In this document: piece after piece, positions 14,946-23,523 of the stretch
Layout of the letters: every line of letters begins with the position of its first letter
How positions within the stretch are numbered: position 1 is the stretch's first letter
Assembly (NCBI GenBank): GCA_021841865.1
Contig: JAKCDM010000022.1
Location: 1-35,838 of the forward strand
Length of the DNA stretch: 35,838 bases
Reading direction: 5' to 3'
Source: Pseudomonadota bacterium
GTDB lineage: Bacteria; Pseudomonadota; Gammaproteobacteria; Burkholderiales; Burkholderiaceae_C
Notes under the pieces: generated by a model
Seen by the model: the letters and a program-made list of their open reading frames with translations, nothing else
Databases searched by the model: none
What the model was told of the DNA's origin: nothing
Translations under genes and position numbers: made by a program

Positions 14946-15496
14946 CAGGCCGCTCCCGCCAGGCAGTCCCGCAGCGCCAGCACCGAGCGCCGGATGATGG
15001 TCTTGACGGTGCCCAGGGCCATGCCGCGTCGCGCCGAAAGCTCGGCGTGGCTCAGGCCCAGCACGTAGGAGTCGGTGAGCAGCTCGCGCTGCTGCGCCTT
15101 CAGCGCGTCGAAGCACTGCTGCAGGCGCCCCTGCGAAAGGCTGGCCTCCATGCGCTGCTCGGGTCCGGGGGCGGCATCGGCGATGTGCTCGGCCAGCGCC
15201 AGCTCGTCGAGGCTCTCGGCACGCTCGCGCCGGCGCGAGCGCAGGCGGTCGAGGCAGGTGTTGCGGACCACGGCGGCCAGCCAGGCCTCGGCGTTGCCGA
15301 CGGCCGGCCGATAGCTTCCCGCCTGGTGCCAGATCTTCACGTAGGCGTCCTGCATGGCGTCCTCGGCCAGGTCATGCTCGCGCAGCAGGCGCAGGCAGAT
15401 GCCCCAGGCGCGCCGGCGCGTCGCCTCGTACAGCTCGGCGAATGCGGCGCGGTCGCCAAGGGCGGTGAAGGCCAGCAGTTTTTCCAGGTCGGGCAT
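14945..15496 (-). CDS. ECF-type RNA polymerase sigma factor (SigK/RpoE-like)
   Basis: The 183-residue protein has sigma region 2 (about residues 12-80: LYEATRRRAWGICLRLL, with DLAEDAMQDAYVKIW for -10 recognition) and region 4 (about 122-180, with YVLGLSHAELSARRGMALGTV as the helix-turn-helix for the -35 element). No extra domains follow, as in group-IV sigma factors. It is coupled to the anti-sigma gene and lies 68 bases downstream of the ferritin-like gene on the same strand. The stress signal and target promoter are unknown. SigK-type factors paired with RskA often respond to redox or envelope stress. Confidence 0.93.
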   Translation of the reverse strand: MPDLEKLLAFTALGDRAAFAELYEATRRRAWGICLRLLREHDLAEDAMQDAYVKIWHQAGSYRPAVGNAEAWLAAVVRNTCLDRLRSRRRERAESLDELALAEHIADAAPGPEQRMEASLSQGRLQQCFDALKAQQRELLTDSYVLGLSHAELSARRGMALGTVKTIIRRSVLALRDCLAGAA

Positions 15497-15564
15497 GCCG
15501 TCGCAAGGGGGCGGGCGCAGCCGCCCGCGATGCGAGGCATGTTAGCGCGCCGGGCCGGTAGCCT

Positions 15565-16146
15565 TCAGGCGATGAACGCCGCCGGCACCGGGTTCTCGCC
15601 CAGCGCGTTGAGCAGGATCGCCCAGTGCATGGTCTCGTCGCCCAGGATGCTCGCGGCGGCCTTCGCCAGGTCGCGGTTGTGGAACTGCGGCACCGTGCCC
15701 AGGTAGGCGCTGGCCGCGCCCTTCTCGAGCCCGGCGGCAAAACGCAGCACGTCGGCCTGGTTGTGCAGCTTGTCGGTGGGGAAGCCGTACTCGGCCGGCT
15801 TGCGCGCCATCACCGGGGTCCCGCCGAGCTTGCTGATCGTGGCCTCCAGGATCCCGGCGTGCGCCTTGTGCTGACCCTGGAACTCGACGGCCACCGCCAG
15901 CACGGGCTTTTGCAGCAGTCCCGATTCGGCGCCGACCTGGTACGCGGCGATCGCCTGGTATTCGAGCCCGAGCGCGACGTTGAGCATTTTCACGTCGTCG
16001 TCGCTCGACATCGACGCGGCGAAACTGCGGGTGGGCAGCGCCAGCGCCGATGCTGCGCTGAGCCCGGCGACGAACAGCCCGGAGCGCTTGAACCAGTCGC
16101 GGCGGGCCTGGGCGGCGGGGGTGGCGGACTTGTCGGTAGCTTGCAT
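15565..16146 (-). CDS. Tat-exported ferritin-like domain protein
   Basis: The 193-residue protein begins with a probable twin-arginine signal (ARRDWFKRSGLF about residues 15-26, then a hydrophobic stretch ending near SFAAS). The mature part is a four-helix ferritin-like bundle: ALGLEYQAIAAYQ, EFQGQHKAHAGIL, LEKGAASAYL and GDETMHWAILL give Glu and His residues on the helices suited to metal binding, though the second helix has Gln-His where ExxH is often found. The start at 16146 is 6 bases after GGAG; ATG 16149 is an alternative. It lies upstream of the sigma/anti-sigma pair, possibly in one transcript. Periplasmic metal or peroxide handling is inference. Confidence 0.85.
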   Translation of the reverse strand: MQATDKSATPAAQARRDWFKRSGLFVAGLSAASALALPTRSFAASMSSDDDVKMLNVALGLEYQAIAAYQVGAESGLLQKPVLAVAVEFQGQHKAHAGILEATISKLGGTPVMARKPAEYGFPTDKLHNQADVLRFAAGLEKGAASAYLGTVPQFHNRDLAKAAASILGDETMHWAILLNALGENPVPAAFIA

Positions 16147-16173
16147 CATGATCTCCATCGGTGGGTTCGGGGT

Positions 16174-16220
16174 TGGCAGGCGGGCCGTGGGCGTCGTGCC
16201 CGTTCGCGGCCTGCCTGCCA
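16174..16220. other. Interrupted inverted repeat between pirin and the ferritin-like gene
   Basis: TGGCAGGC (16174) and GCCTGCCA (16213) are exact complements, enclosing a GGGC/GCCC inner pair. The structure lies downstream of the pirin stop and upstream of the ferritin-like start. It could end pirin transcription or sit in the next leader; no T-run is present. Confidence 0.35.
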
Positions 16221-16249
16221 GCTCTTACGCCACCGCCGGAGAACTGGAT

Positions 16250-16969
16250 TCAGGCACCGGTGTCCGGCAGGTCGAACACCAGCACCTCGGCCTGTCGGGC
16301 GTCGCGCAGGCGTACCGCGTCGACATGGCGCAGCTTGAGCGCGTCGCCGGTGTGCAGCTCCACGCCGTTGACCTGCAGGCTGCCGCGCACCAGATGCACG
16401 TAGGCCTGGCGCCCGGCCGGCAGCGGCAGTTCGAAGTCCTCGCCGGCCTCGAACAGCCCCGCGTACACGCTGGCGTCCTGTTGAATTCGCAGCGCTGCGT
16501 CGCGGCCCTGGCCGTCGACGATGCGGCACAGGCGTGCGCGCCTGGACTGCGTGTCGAAGTGGCGTTGCTCGTAGTCGGGTGCGACACCCTGCGTGTGCGG
16601 CTGGATCCAGATCTGCAGGAAGTGCACCGGCTGCGAATCCGAGGGGTTGAACTCGCTGTGCCGCACTCCGGTGCCGGCGCTCATGCGCTGCACGTCGCCC
16701 GGGCGGATCACCGAGCCATTGCCCAGCCCCAGCGAGTCCTTGTGCGCGAGTTCCCCGCTGAGGATGTAGCTGATGATCTCCATGTCGCGGTGGCCGTGCT
16801 CGTCGAATCCCGTGCCGGGCTGCACGCGGTCTTCGTTGATCACTCGCAGCGGGCCGAACTGGATGTGGCGAGGGTCGTAGTACGACGCGAAGCTGAAGCT
16901 GTGGTGGGAGTCGAGCCACCCATGCTGGGCATGGCCGCGCTCAGCGGATCGACGAATTTCCTGCGACAT
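16250..16969 (-). CDS. Pirin-family bicupin protein
   Basis: The 239-residue protein is a standard short bacterial pirin (YhhW-like). The N-terminal cupin has the metal-binding set in FDEHGHRDMEIISYILSGEL and GVRHSEFN, giving His, His, His and Glu ligands; the C-terminal cupin is less conserved, as usual. Members include quercetinase-active YhhW and redox-responsive regulators; the specific role here is unknown. The ATG at 16969 begins MSQEIRRSAERGHAQHGWLDS, matching the family start. It is divergent from ovoA, with a perfect 30-bp palindrome in the 152-base gap. Confidence 0.93.
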   Translation of the reverse strand: MSQEIRRSAERGHAQHGWLDSHHSFSFASYYDPRHIQFGPLRVINEDRVQPGTGFDEHGHRDMEIISYILSGELAHKDSLGLGNGSVIRPGDVQRMSAGTGVRHSEFNPSDSQPVHFLQIWIQPHTQGVAPDYEQRHFDTQSRRARLCRIVDGQGRDAALRIQQDASVYAGLFEAGEDFELPLPAGRQAYVHLVRGSLQVNGVELHTGDALKLRHVDAVRLRDARQAEVLVFDLPDTGA

Positions 16970-17006
16970 GTCGTGAAGCTTCCGGACGATGGTTGGAGTG
17001 CGTGCT

Positions 17007-17036
17007 GTACGCCATGCACGATCGTGCATGGCGTAC
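17007..17036. promoter_or_regulatory. Perfect 30-bp palindrome between pirin and ovoA
   Basis: Fifteen bases starting GTACGCCATGCACGA are followed immediately by their exact reverse complement, with no spacer. The site lies 37 bases upstream of the pirin start and 85 bases upstream of the ovoA start, in the divergent promoter region. A dimeric or tetrameric regulator acting on both genes is the simplest reading; an RNA hairpin is the alternative. No family-specific motif is recognised. Confidence 0.6.
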
Positions 17037-17121
17037 GCCGGTTCGTGACCTGAACAATAATCGAAAAAACCACCAAGAACTGGATGCGGCTTCGCAAAGG
17101 CCGCCACGGAGGTCCCTTGCC

Positions 17122-19236
17122 ATGCATTCCGACGTCGCACTGCGCAGCCTGGCGCTGGCCGACCTCGACCCCGAGCGCCTTCGCGAGCGCGTGCTTGCCG
17201 ATTTCCACGCCACCTTCGACCGTTACGAACGCCTGTTCGACGTTCTGCGAGGCGAGCAGGCCTATACCGTCAAGCCGATCTCTCTGCGCCACCCGCTGAT
17301 CTTCTACCTCGGCCACACCGCGACCTTTTTCATCAACAAGCTGGTTCTCGCCGGGGTGCTCGAGCAGCGCGTCGACCCGCGACTGGAGTCGATGTTCGCG
17401 GTCGGCGTCGACGAGATGAGCTGGGACGACCTCGACGAGGCGCATTACGACTGGCCGAGTTCGGCCGAGGTGCGCGCGTACCGCGACCGCGTGCGCGCCA
17501 CCGTGGACCGGGTGCTGCGCGAGCTGCCGATCTCGTCGCCGATCGGCTGGGACAGCCCGTGGTGGGTGGTGCTCATGGGAATCGAGCACGAGCGAATCCA
17601 TCTCGAGACCTCGTCGGTGCTGATCCGCCAGCACCGCCTGGAGTTCGTGCGCAGCCACCCGGACTGGCAGCCCTGCCGCGACAGCGGGCCGGCGCCGCGC
17701 AACGAACTGCTCCCGGTGGACGCGGCGAGCTTTCGCCTGGGGCGCGATCGCGAGCAAGCCGGCTATTACGGATGGGACAACGAATTCGGGCATCGCGAGG
17801 CACGCACCGCCGCGTTCCAGGCCGCGCGCTACCTGGTCAGCAATCAGGAATTCCTGGAGTTCGTCGACGCCGGCGGCTATGCCGACGACGCCTGGTGGAG
17901 CGACGAGGGCGCGGCGTGGAAGCGCTTCGCGCACGCCGCGCATCCGACCTTCTGGCTGCGCGACGGCGAGGCGTGGAAGCTGCGCCTGATGTGCGAAGTG
18001 GTCGCCATGCCCTGGAACTGGCCGGTGGAGACCAATTTCCACGAGGCGCAGGCGTTCTGCAACTGGAAGTCGGCGCGCGACGGGCTGCAGGTGCGCCTGC
18101 CCAGCGAGGACGAATGGCACGCGCTGCGCCTGGCCGCCGGCGTCGCCGACGGGCCGCAGGCGCTGCCCGCGCCCGCCAACCTGGAGCTCGATCACTGGGC
18201 CTCGTCGTGCCCGGTGGATCGCTTCGCGCACGGCCGATTCCACGACGTGGTGGGCAATGTGTGGCAGTGGCTGGACACGCCGACCTACCCGTTCCCGGGT
18301 TTCGACGTGCATCCGGTATACGACGACTTCACCACACCGACCTTCGACCAGCGCCATAACCTGATCAAAGGTGGCTCCTGGATTTCCTGCGGCAACCAGG
18401 CGTTGCCGATTTCGCGCTACGCGTTCCGCCGGCATTTTTTCCAGCATGCCGGTTTTCGCTACGTGGTCGGCGAGAAGCCGCCGCCACCGGAGGCTTCGAT
18501 GTACGAGACGGATGTACTGGTGTCGCAGTACTGCGAGTTCCATTGGGGGGCCGAGCCCTTCGGCGTTCCCAATTTCCCGCGCGCGCTGGCGCAACTGGCG
18601 ATCGACGCCATGCAGGGCCGGCCGATGCGCAGGGCCCTCGACCTGGGATGCGCGACCGGGCGTGCGAGCTTCGAGCTGGCGCGACATTTCGAGCATGTCG
18701 TGGGCATCGACTTTTCCGCGCGCTTCGTCGGCGTGGGCACGCAGCTCGCCGAGCAGCAGCGCATACGCTATCAGCTTCCCGACGAGGGCGAGCTGGTGTC
18801 GTACCACGAGCACTCGCTGCAGGAATACGGGCTGCAGGACGCAGCGTCGCGGGTGGAGTTCGTGCAGGGCGATGCCTGCAACCTCAAGCCCCTGTTCAGC
18901 GGCTTCGACCTGGTGCTGGCGGCCAACCTGATCGATCGGCTCTACAGTCCCGCGCGCTTCCTGCGCGAGGTGCACCAGCGCATCGTGCCGGGCGGACTGC
19001 TGCTGATCGCATCGCCCTACACCTGGCTGGCCGAGCACACGCGGCGCGACGAGTGGATCGGCGGCTTCAAGAAGGACGGCGAGAACTTCAGCACCCTCGA
19101 CGGCCTGCAGGCGATGCTGGGCGAGTATTTCGAGCGCGTCGGCGAGCCGCGCGACGTCGAGTTCGTGATCCGCGAGACGCGGCGCAAGTTCCAGCACACG
19201 GTGTCGCAGGTCACGCTGTGGAGGCGCCGGGGCTGA
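17122..19236 (+). CDS. ovoA: Ovothiol biosynthesis protein OvoA (5-histidylcysteine sulfoxide synthase / methyltransferase)
   Basis: The 704-residue protein has the full OvoA layout. A DinB-like iron-binding domain (about residues 1-165) carries His65 (LGHTATFF) and His156-x3-His160 (EHERIHLE), the facial triad. An FGE-sulfatase-like domain (about 190-455) ends in KGGSWISCGNQ and HAGFRYV. A C-terminal SAM methyltransferase (about 470-704) has motif I LDLGCATG (from residue 506). Known OvoA joins cysteine sulfur to histidine C5 using oxygen and Fe(II), and the methyltransferase acts on the imidazole N of 5-thiohistidine to give ovothiol. GGAGGT precedes the ATG by 8 bases. No ovoB-type PLP lyase is adjacent. 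EgtB is the main alternative, but it lacks this methyltransferase and follows different partners. Confidence 0.93.
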   Translation: MHSDVALRSLALADLDPERLRERVLADFHATFDRYERLFDVLRGEQAYTVKPISLRHPLIFYLGHTATFFINKLVLAGVLEQRVDPRLESMFAVGVDEMSWDDLDEAHYDWPSSAEVRAYRDRVRATVDRVLRELPISSPIGWDSPWWVVLMGIEHERIHLETSSVLIRQHRLEFVRSHPDWQPCRDSGPAPRNELLPVDAASFRLGRDREQAGYYGWDNEFGHREARTAAFQAARYLVSNQEFLEFVDAGGYADDAWWSDEGAAWKRFAHAAHPTFWLRDGEAWKLRLMCEVVAMPWNWPVETNFHEAQAFCNWKSARDGLQVRLPSEDEWHALRLAAGVADGPQALPAPANLELDHWASSCPVDRFAHGRFHDVVGNVWQWLDTPTYPFPGFDVHPVYDDFTTPTFDQRHNLIKGGSWISCGNQALPISRYAFRRHFFQHAGFRYVVGEKPPPPEASMYETDVLVSQYCEFHWGAEPFGVPNFPRALAQLAIDAMQGRPMRRALDLGCATGRASFELARHFEHVVGIDFSARFVGVGTQLAEQQRIRYQLPDEGELVSYHEHSLQEYGLQDAASRVEFVQGDACNLKPLFSGFDLVLAANLIDRLYSPARFLREVHQRIVPGGLLLIASPYTWLAEHTRRDEWIGGFKKDGENFSTLDGLQAMLGEYFERVGEPRDVEFVIRETRRKFQHTVSQVTLWRRRG

Positions 19237-19250
19237 GCAGGCAGGGGGCG

Positions 19251-19264
19251 GTGTATTCGTACAC
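19251..19264. other. Small TTCG-loop hairpin upstream of the PilZ gene
   Basis: GTGTA-TTCG-TACAC forms a 5-bp stem with a stable UUCG-type tetraloop in the 59-base gap between ovoA and the PilZ gene. It could mark a transcript end or be an operator half; no T-run follows. Confidence 0.35.
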
Positions 19265-19295
19265 TGTCGCAGCTGCGCTGCTCGTCGCCCCCCGC

Positions 19296-20033
19296 ATGAA
19301 AAACCTGCTCGAAAGCCTGTTCACGGAAAAGCACCGCCTGACGGCGCGCAGGCGCGCGCTGGGCGTGCTGCACGAACTCTGCGAGCGCCACGAGCGCCTG
19401 AACCTGTTCGTCGAAGGGGCGTCGCGTGAGATGCCGTCGATCCTGCTGGAGGTCGACGAGCACGAAGCCAGCGTGGTGTTCGATATTCCCCCTGACGTGG
19501 AGGGGGTCGCATGGGACGGCGAGTCGACGCTGCTGGCGATGGCGCGCTACGAGGGCGTCTACGTCGGATTCGCGCTGGAGGGCATCGAGCGCGCGCCGTG
19601 GAACGACTCCACCGCGTTGCGCGCCGCGCTGCCGGAGCAGGTGTACTACCTGCAGCGGCGCCAGTATTTCCGCGTGCCCGTGGGCAGCAGCGACGTCGGC
19701 GCGGTGCTGCTGGTGCGCCAGGGCGCGGGGGCCGTCAGCGGACGCTGCCACGACATCAGCGCCGGGGGCATGCGGGTGCTGGTGAGCCCGGTGGAGGGCG
19801 ATTTCCCGTTGCGCGCCGGCGAACAGGTGCCGGAGCTGCGTTTCGAGCTCAGGGGCGTGGCGCTGCAGACGGCAGCGCGCATCCAGCATGTCGACGAGCC
19901 GATGACCTTGTCGAGCGGCAAGGTCCTGCTGCCGCTGGGCCTGGAGTTCCTGGGCAAGTCCTTTTCGTTCGACCAGACGGTGGTGCGCTACGTGCAGCAG
20001 CGCGACCGCGACCTGCTCAGCGGGCGGCCGTAG
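19296..20033 (+). CDS. YcgR-type PilZ-domain c-di-GMP receptor
   Basis: The 245-residue protein has an N-terminal YcgR domain (about residues 10-110) and a C-terminal PilZ domain (about 118-235). Both c-di-GMP contacts are intact: Arg122-x3-Arg126 in RRQYFR and Asp153-x-Ser155-x2-Gly158 in DISAGG. In the YcgR family the c-di-GMP-bound form acts as a flagellar brake. No flagellar gene is in this window, so the output is inferred. The ATG at 19296 begins MKNLLESLF. It follows ovoA by 59 bases and precedes the GGDEF-EAL gene by about 200 bases on the same strand. Confidence 0.9.
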   Translation: MKNLLESLFTEKHRLTARRRALGVLHELCERHERLNLFVEGASREMPSILLEVDEHEASVVFDIPPDVEGVAWDGESTLLAMARYEGVYVGFALEGIERAPWNDSTALRAALPEQVYYLQRRQYFRVPVGSSDVGAVLLVRQGAGAVSGRCHDISAGGMRVLVSPVEGDFPLRAGEQVPELRFELRGVALQTAARIQHVDEPMTLSSGKVLLPLGLEFLGKSFSFDQTVVRYVQQRDRDLLSGRP

Positions 20034-20145
20034 CAGCCTGGCAGGCGCCGTCGCCCCGGCGCGGCGCCGGGTGTGGGGAATTTGTCAACATGCCGGGTAT
20101 TTTTGGTCGCTTGGTCTCGCTGTCGGGGGCCGGTCATGTCGAATC

Positions 20146-20163
20146 GGGGGCACAATCGCCCCC
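20146..20163. other. Stem-loop upstream of the GGDEF-EAL gene
   Basis: GGGGGC and GCCCCC pair perfectly around a 6-base loop. The 200-base gap that contains it also has G+C-rich inverted repeats near 20045-20070, but neither has a T-run. No clear promoter could be assigned. Confidence 0.3.
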
Positions 20164-20235
20164 AGGCTCCCAGAGCGGCCGCTTTCCTCGCGCGGGGCGC
20201 GCGGCGCGAGCCCGCTTGCCCGCCTCGCCCCTCCC

Positions 20236-23200
20236 ATGACACCCCAGCCGTTCGAGCGTCTCGCCCCGATGCCTGCCGATGCCTGCCGCCAGCACGGCTG
20301 GCTCGATTTCGCCACGTCCACGCTGCGCGAGCTGGTGGCCGGACACGCGCCTTGCGAGCTTGCGCTGCGCCTGTGCCGCCTGGCCGAAAGCCATGCCCCC
20401 GGGCGCGTGGCCAGCATCATGTACCTGGGCGAGGACCGGTGCCTGCATGTGTTCGCCGCGCCGAGCGCTCCGGCGGCGCTGCTGGCCGAGCTCGACGGGC
20501 TGGCTCCCGGGCAGGGCAGCGGCTCCTGCGGCAATGCGGCGCTGCGCGGCGAGCCGGTGCTGGTGGACGACATCGGCTCCGATACGCGCTGGGAGGACCT
20601 GCGCGCACCGGCGCTGCGCTGGAGCCTGGCGTCGTGCCATTCCTATCCGGTGTGGCACGAGGGCGAGCTCATCGGCACCTTCGCGCTGACGGCGACCGCC
20701 GCCGGCCCGGCGGCGCCCGAGGAGCTCGAACTGCTCGAATTCGCCGCCACGATGGCCGGCACCTTGCTGGGCTTCGAGCGCCTGCGCGTTCGCCGCGAGC
20801 GCGCGCAGGCCTTGCACGCGGCGATGCTCGACAACGCGCTGGTGGGAATGGCCCTGCTGAGCGGGCGCACCATCCGCGCCGCCAACGCCACGCTGGCGCA
20901 GATGCTGGGCCTTGCCCATGCGAGCGAGCTGGTCGGGGTCGACGTCGGCGGCCTGCACGCGTCGCCGGAGGATTTCGCGCGCTGGCGCCGCCAGCTCGAG
21001 CAGCCGCTGCGCGATGCCGGGCAGGCGCGCGCCGAGGCCTGCATGAAGCGCGTGGACGGAGAGCTGGTGTGGTGGGAGATCGCCGGAAGGCGCATCGGGC
21101 ATGCCGACGGCGAGTTCGACTCCGTCTGGTCGGCGGTGGACATCACGCAGCGCCGCCAGGCCCAGGAACGCCTGCGCTGGCAGGCGCGCCACGATGCGCT
21201 GACGCAGTTGCCCAACCGCTTCGGGCTGGAGCATTTCCTGCAACACGAGCTCGAGCAGGTCGCGCGCAGCGGCTCGCGCCTGGCGCTGGGCTGCCTCGAC
21301 CTGGACGACTTCGCTTCGGTCAACGAACGCTGGGGCCATCTGGTCGGCGATGCGGTGCTGCGCCAGGTCGCCCAGCGCCTGGGCGCCGCGCTCGGGCCCC
21401 ACGACCTGCTGGCGCGAATCGGCGGTGACGAATTCGTGCTGGTGCTCAACCGCGTCGACGACCCCGCGCGGCTGGCGCAGCGCCTGCAGCCCTTCGAGCA
21501 GGCGATGCAGGCCGCATTCTCGATGTCGCCGTCCGGGCTGCGGCTGGGCATGAGCCTGGGCCTGGCCGTCTACCCCGACGACGAGACCAGCGTCGACGGA
21601 CTGCTGCGCCATGCCGATACCGCGCTGCTGAGCTGCAAGATGCACAAGTCGACCCGGCGCGAGTGGTGGCTGCGCTGGGGCGAGCCGCTGCGCAGCGAGT
21701 TCAGCGACATGGCCGCGCCGCTCGCTCCCGCTGCCTACGGCACGCCGGCCGCGCAACTGCTCGGCGAGGCCCGGGGCCATGGCCTGGCGCTGGACGACGC
21801 GCTGCTGGGCGCCTATTTCACCCGCCTGCACGAGGATTCGCAGGCCGCCGCGGCGCTCGGCGCGCTGGACGCCGCCAGCCTGGAAGCGCTGCGCGCCAGC
21901 GAGGCCGAGCAATTGCACGCGCTGCTGCAACCCGACGCGCAGGCGTGCGCGCGCGCCGACGCGTCGCTGCGCGTCGGGCGCAGGCTGGCGCTGGCCGGGG
22001 TGGGGCCGGCTGCGTTGACGCGGGCCTTCTTCGGGCTGCACCACGAGCTGGCCGTGCGAATCGGACAGCTCGCGATGCACAGCCTGCGGCGCCTGCACCT
22101 GCTCGACGTGCTGGCGCAACGCGTCAGCGGCGAACTGCAGCAGCGCATCCTGGGCGCCGACGAGGTCACCCGGGCCTATCGCCAATGGGCCACGCAGGCG
22201 CTGGGCGATCTGGAGCGTTTCGCGGTGTGGGCCGACTTCGTCGGCCATGCCGGCGCGGCGCTGGAGCGCCTGCCCGGAATCGTCGGCGTGGCGTTGGCGC
22301 GTGCCAGCGACGACGGGCGCTTCGTGTTCGAGTTCCACAGCGCGGCCGTGCAGCCGCTGACCGATCTGGGCGCCAGCGTCGGAGACAACGGCTCGTTCGC
22401 GCGCTGCTGGATGCTCGGCTGCATCCAGACCAGCACGGTGTACGGCCAGGACGCGTCGCTGGCGCGCTGGCACGCGGCGGCCGCGCATGCCGGCGTGCGC
22501 AGCCACGCGGCGATTCCCGTGCTCGACGCGCAGGGACGTCCGGTCGCGGTGGTGGGCCTGTTCGGGCGCCACCCGGGGCAGTTCGGCCCGCAGGCGGTCG
22601 GGCCGTGGCTGGCCACCGTGCTGCAGATCCTGCGCCAGGCCTGGACACGCTTCGACGCCGCCGCGCAGAGCCCGCCCGTGTCCAGCACCGCGATGGCGCG
22701 CGCGCGCCAGCTCATCGGCGCCTACCAGGTGCAGATGCTGTACCAGCCCATCATCGACCTGCGCGACGGGCGCTGCCGCAAGGTCGAGGCGCTGGCGCGG
22801 CTGCGCGACGGTGCCCGCCTGCTCACCCCCGACGAGTTCCTGCCCGCCTGCGGCAGCGTGGAGCTCGGGCAGCTGTTCCGCCAGGGCCTGGCCCAGGTGT
22901 TGCGGCGCCTGGGAGAGTGGGAGCGACTGGGGCTGCGCGTCGACGCGTCGATCAACCTGCCGCCGAGCGTGTTGCGCCAGCGCGACTTGTGCCAGGTGGT
23001 CGAGCACGCCTTGCGCAGCCATGGCATCGAGCCGCAGCGGCTGACCTTCGAGCTGCTGGAGACCGAGCAGTGGATCGGCGACGCCAGCATCGATCGCACC
23101 GTGGAGTCGCTCAAGGCCCTGGGCACGCGCATGGCGATGGACGACCTGGGCGCCGGGCACTCGACCCTGCTGCGCCTGCGGCGCCTGCAATTCGACCTGG

Positions 23201-23490
23201 TCAAGATCGACCGCGGGCTGGTGCGCGACATGCCGTCGAACCCGCAGGCCGTGGCGGCCATCGTCGGCGGGCTGACCGAGCTCATGCACCGCCTCGGACT
23301 GGTGGTCGTGGTCGAGGGCCTGGAGACTCCCGAGCTGGTTCGCATGGCGGGCGAACTGGGGGCCGACGCCGGCCAGGGCTACGCCATCGCGCAGCCGCTG
23401 GAGCCCGAGCAGGTGCTGCGCTGGCTTCGCGCGCGCGAGGCCACGCTGGCGGCGGCGGCCGGGGCCGCGCGCCCGGCGTCGGCCATATAA
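20236..23490 (+). CDS. GAF-PAS-GGDEF-(globin-like)-GAF-EAL c-di-GMP signalling protein
   Basis: The 1084-residue protein has no clear membrane segment. Order: GAF about residues 23-185, PAS 190-310, GGDEF 319-480 with an intact GGDEF signature at 396-400, a helical globin-like region 515-650, a second GAF 655-815 and EAL 835-1070. The inhibitory RxxD site before GGDEF reads Gly-x-x-Asp, so product feedback is probably lost. EAL residues look complete: EAL from 851, INLPPS, ELLETE, DDLGAGHS, KIDR, VVEGLET. The globin-like region resembles VGRxHALxGV of related sensors but has Leu584 where the His would be. The ATG at 20236 was chosen because the 55 residues upstream do not look coding. It may both make and degrade c-di-GMP. 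The PilZ receptor lies just upstream. Confidence 0.88.
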   Translation: MTPQPFERLAPMPADACRQHGWLDFATSTLRELVAGHAPCELALRLCRLAESHAPGRVASIMYLGEDRCLHVFAAPSAPAALLAELDGLAPGQGSGSCGNAALRGEPVLVDDIGSDTRWEDLRAPALRWSLASCHSYPVWHEGELIGTFALTATAAGPAAPEELELLEFAATMAGTLLGFERLRVRRERAQALHAAMLDNALVGMALLSGRTIRAANATLAQMLGLAHASELVGVDVGGLHASPEDFARWRRQLEQPLRDAGQARAEACMKRVDGELVWWEIAGRRIGHADGEFDSVWSAVDITQRRQAQERLRWQARHDALTQLPNRFGLEHFLQHELEQVARSGSRLALGCLDLDDFASVNERWGHLVGDAVLRQVAQRLGAALGPHDLLARIGGDEFVLVLNRVDDPARLAQRLQPFEQAMQAAFSMSPSGLRLGMSLGLAVYPDDETSVDGLLRHADTALLSCKMHKSTRREWWLRWGEPLRSEFSDMAAPLAPAAYGTPAAQLLGEARGHGLALDDALLGAYFTRLHEDSQAAAALGALDAASLEALRASEAEQLHALLQPDAQACARADASLRVGRRLALAGVGPAALTRAFFGLHHELAVRIGQLAMHSLRRLHLLDVLAQRVSGELQQRILGADEVTRAYRQWATQALGDLERFAVWADFVGHAGAALERLPGIVGVALARASDDGRFVFEFHSAAVQPLTDLGASVGDNGSFARCWMLGCIQTSTVYGQDASLARWHAAAAHAGVRSHAAIPVLDAQGRPVAVVGLFGRHPGQFGPQAVGPWLATVLQILRQAWTRFDAAAQSPPVSSTAMARARQLIGAYQVQMLYQPIIDLRDGRCRKVEALARLRDGARLLTPDEFLPACGSVELGQLFRQGLAQVLRRLGEWERLGLRVDASINLPPSVLRQRDLCQVVEHALRSHGIEPQRLTFELLETEQWIGDASIDRTVESLKALGTRMAMDDLGAGHSTLLRLRRLQFDLVKIDRGLVRDMPSNPQAVAAIVGGLTELMHRLGLVVVVEGLETPELVRMAGELGADAGQGYAIAQPLEPEQVLRWLRAREATLAAAAGAARPASAI

Positions 23491-23523
23491 CCGCCGGCAT
23501 CTATCGGTATCACCACACTGTTG

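Noticed and set aside
16840-19197. Long minus-strand frame opposite ovoA
   Set aside because: Overlaps a complete, motif-bearing OvoA on the plus strand and has no domain of its own.
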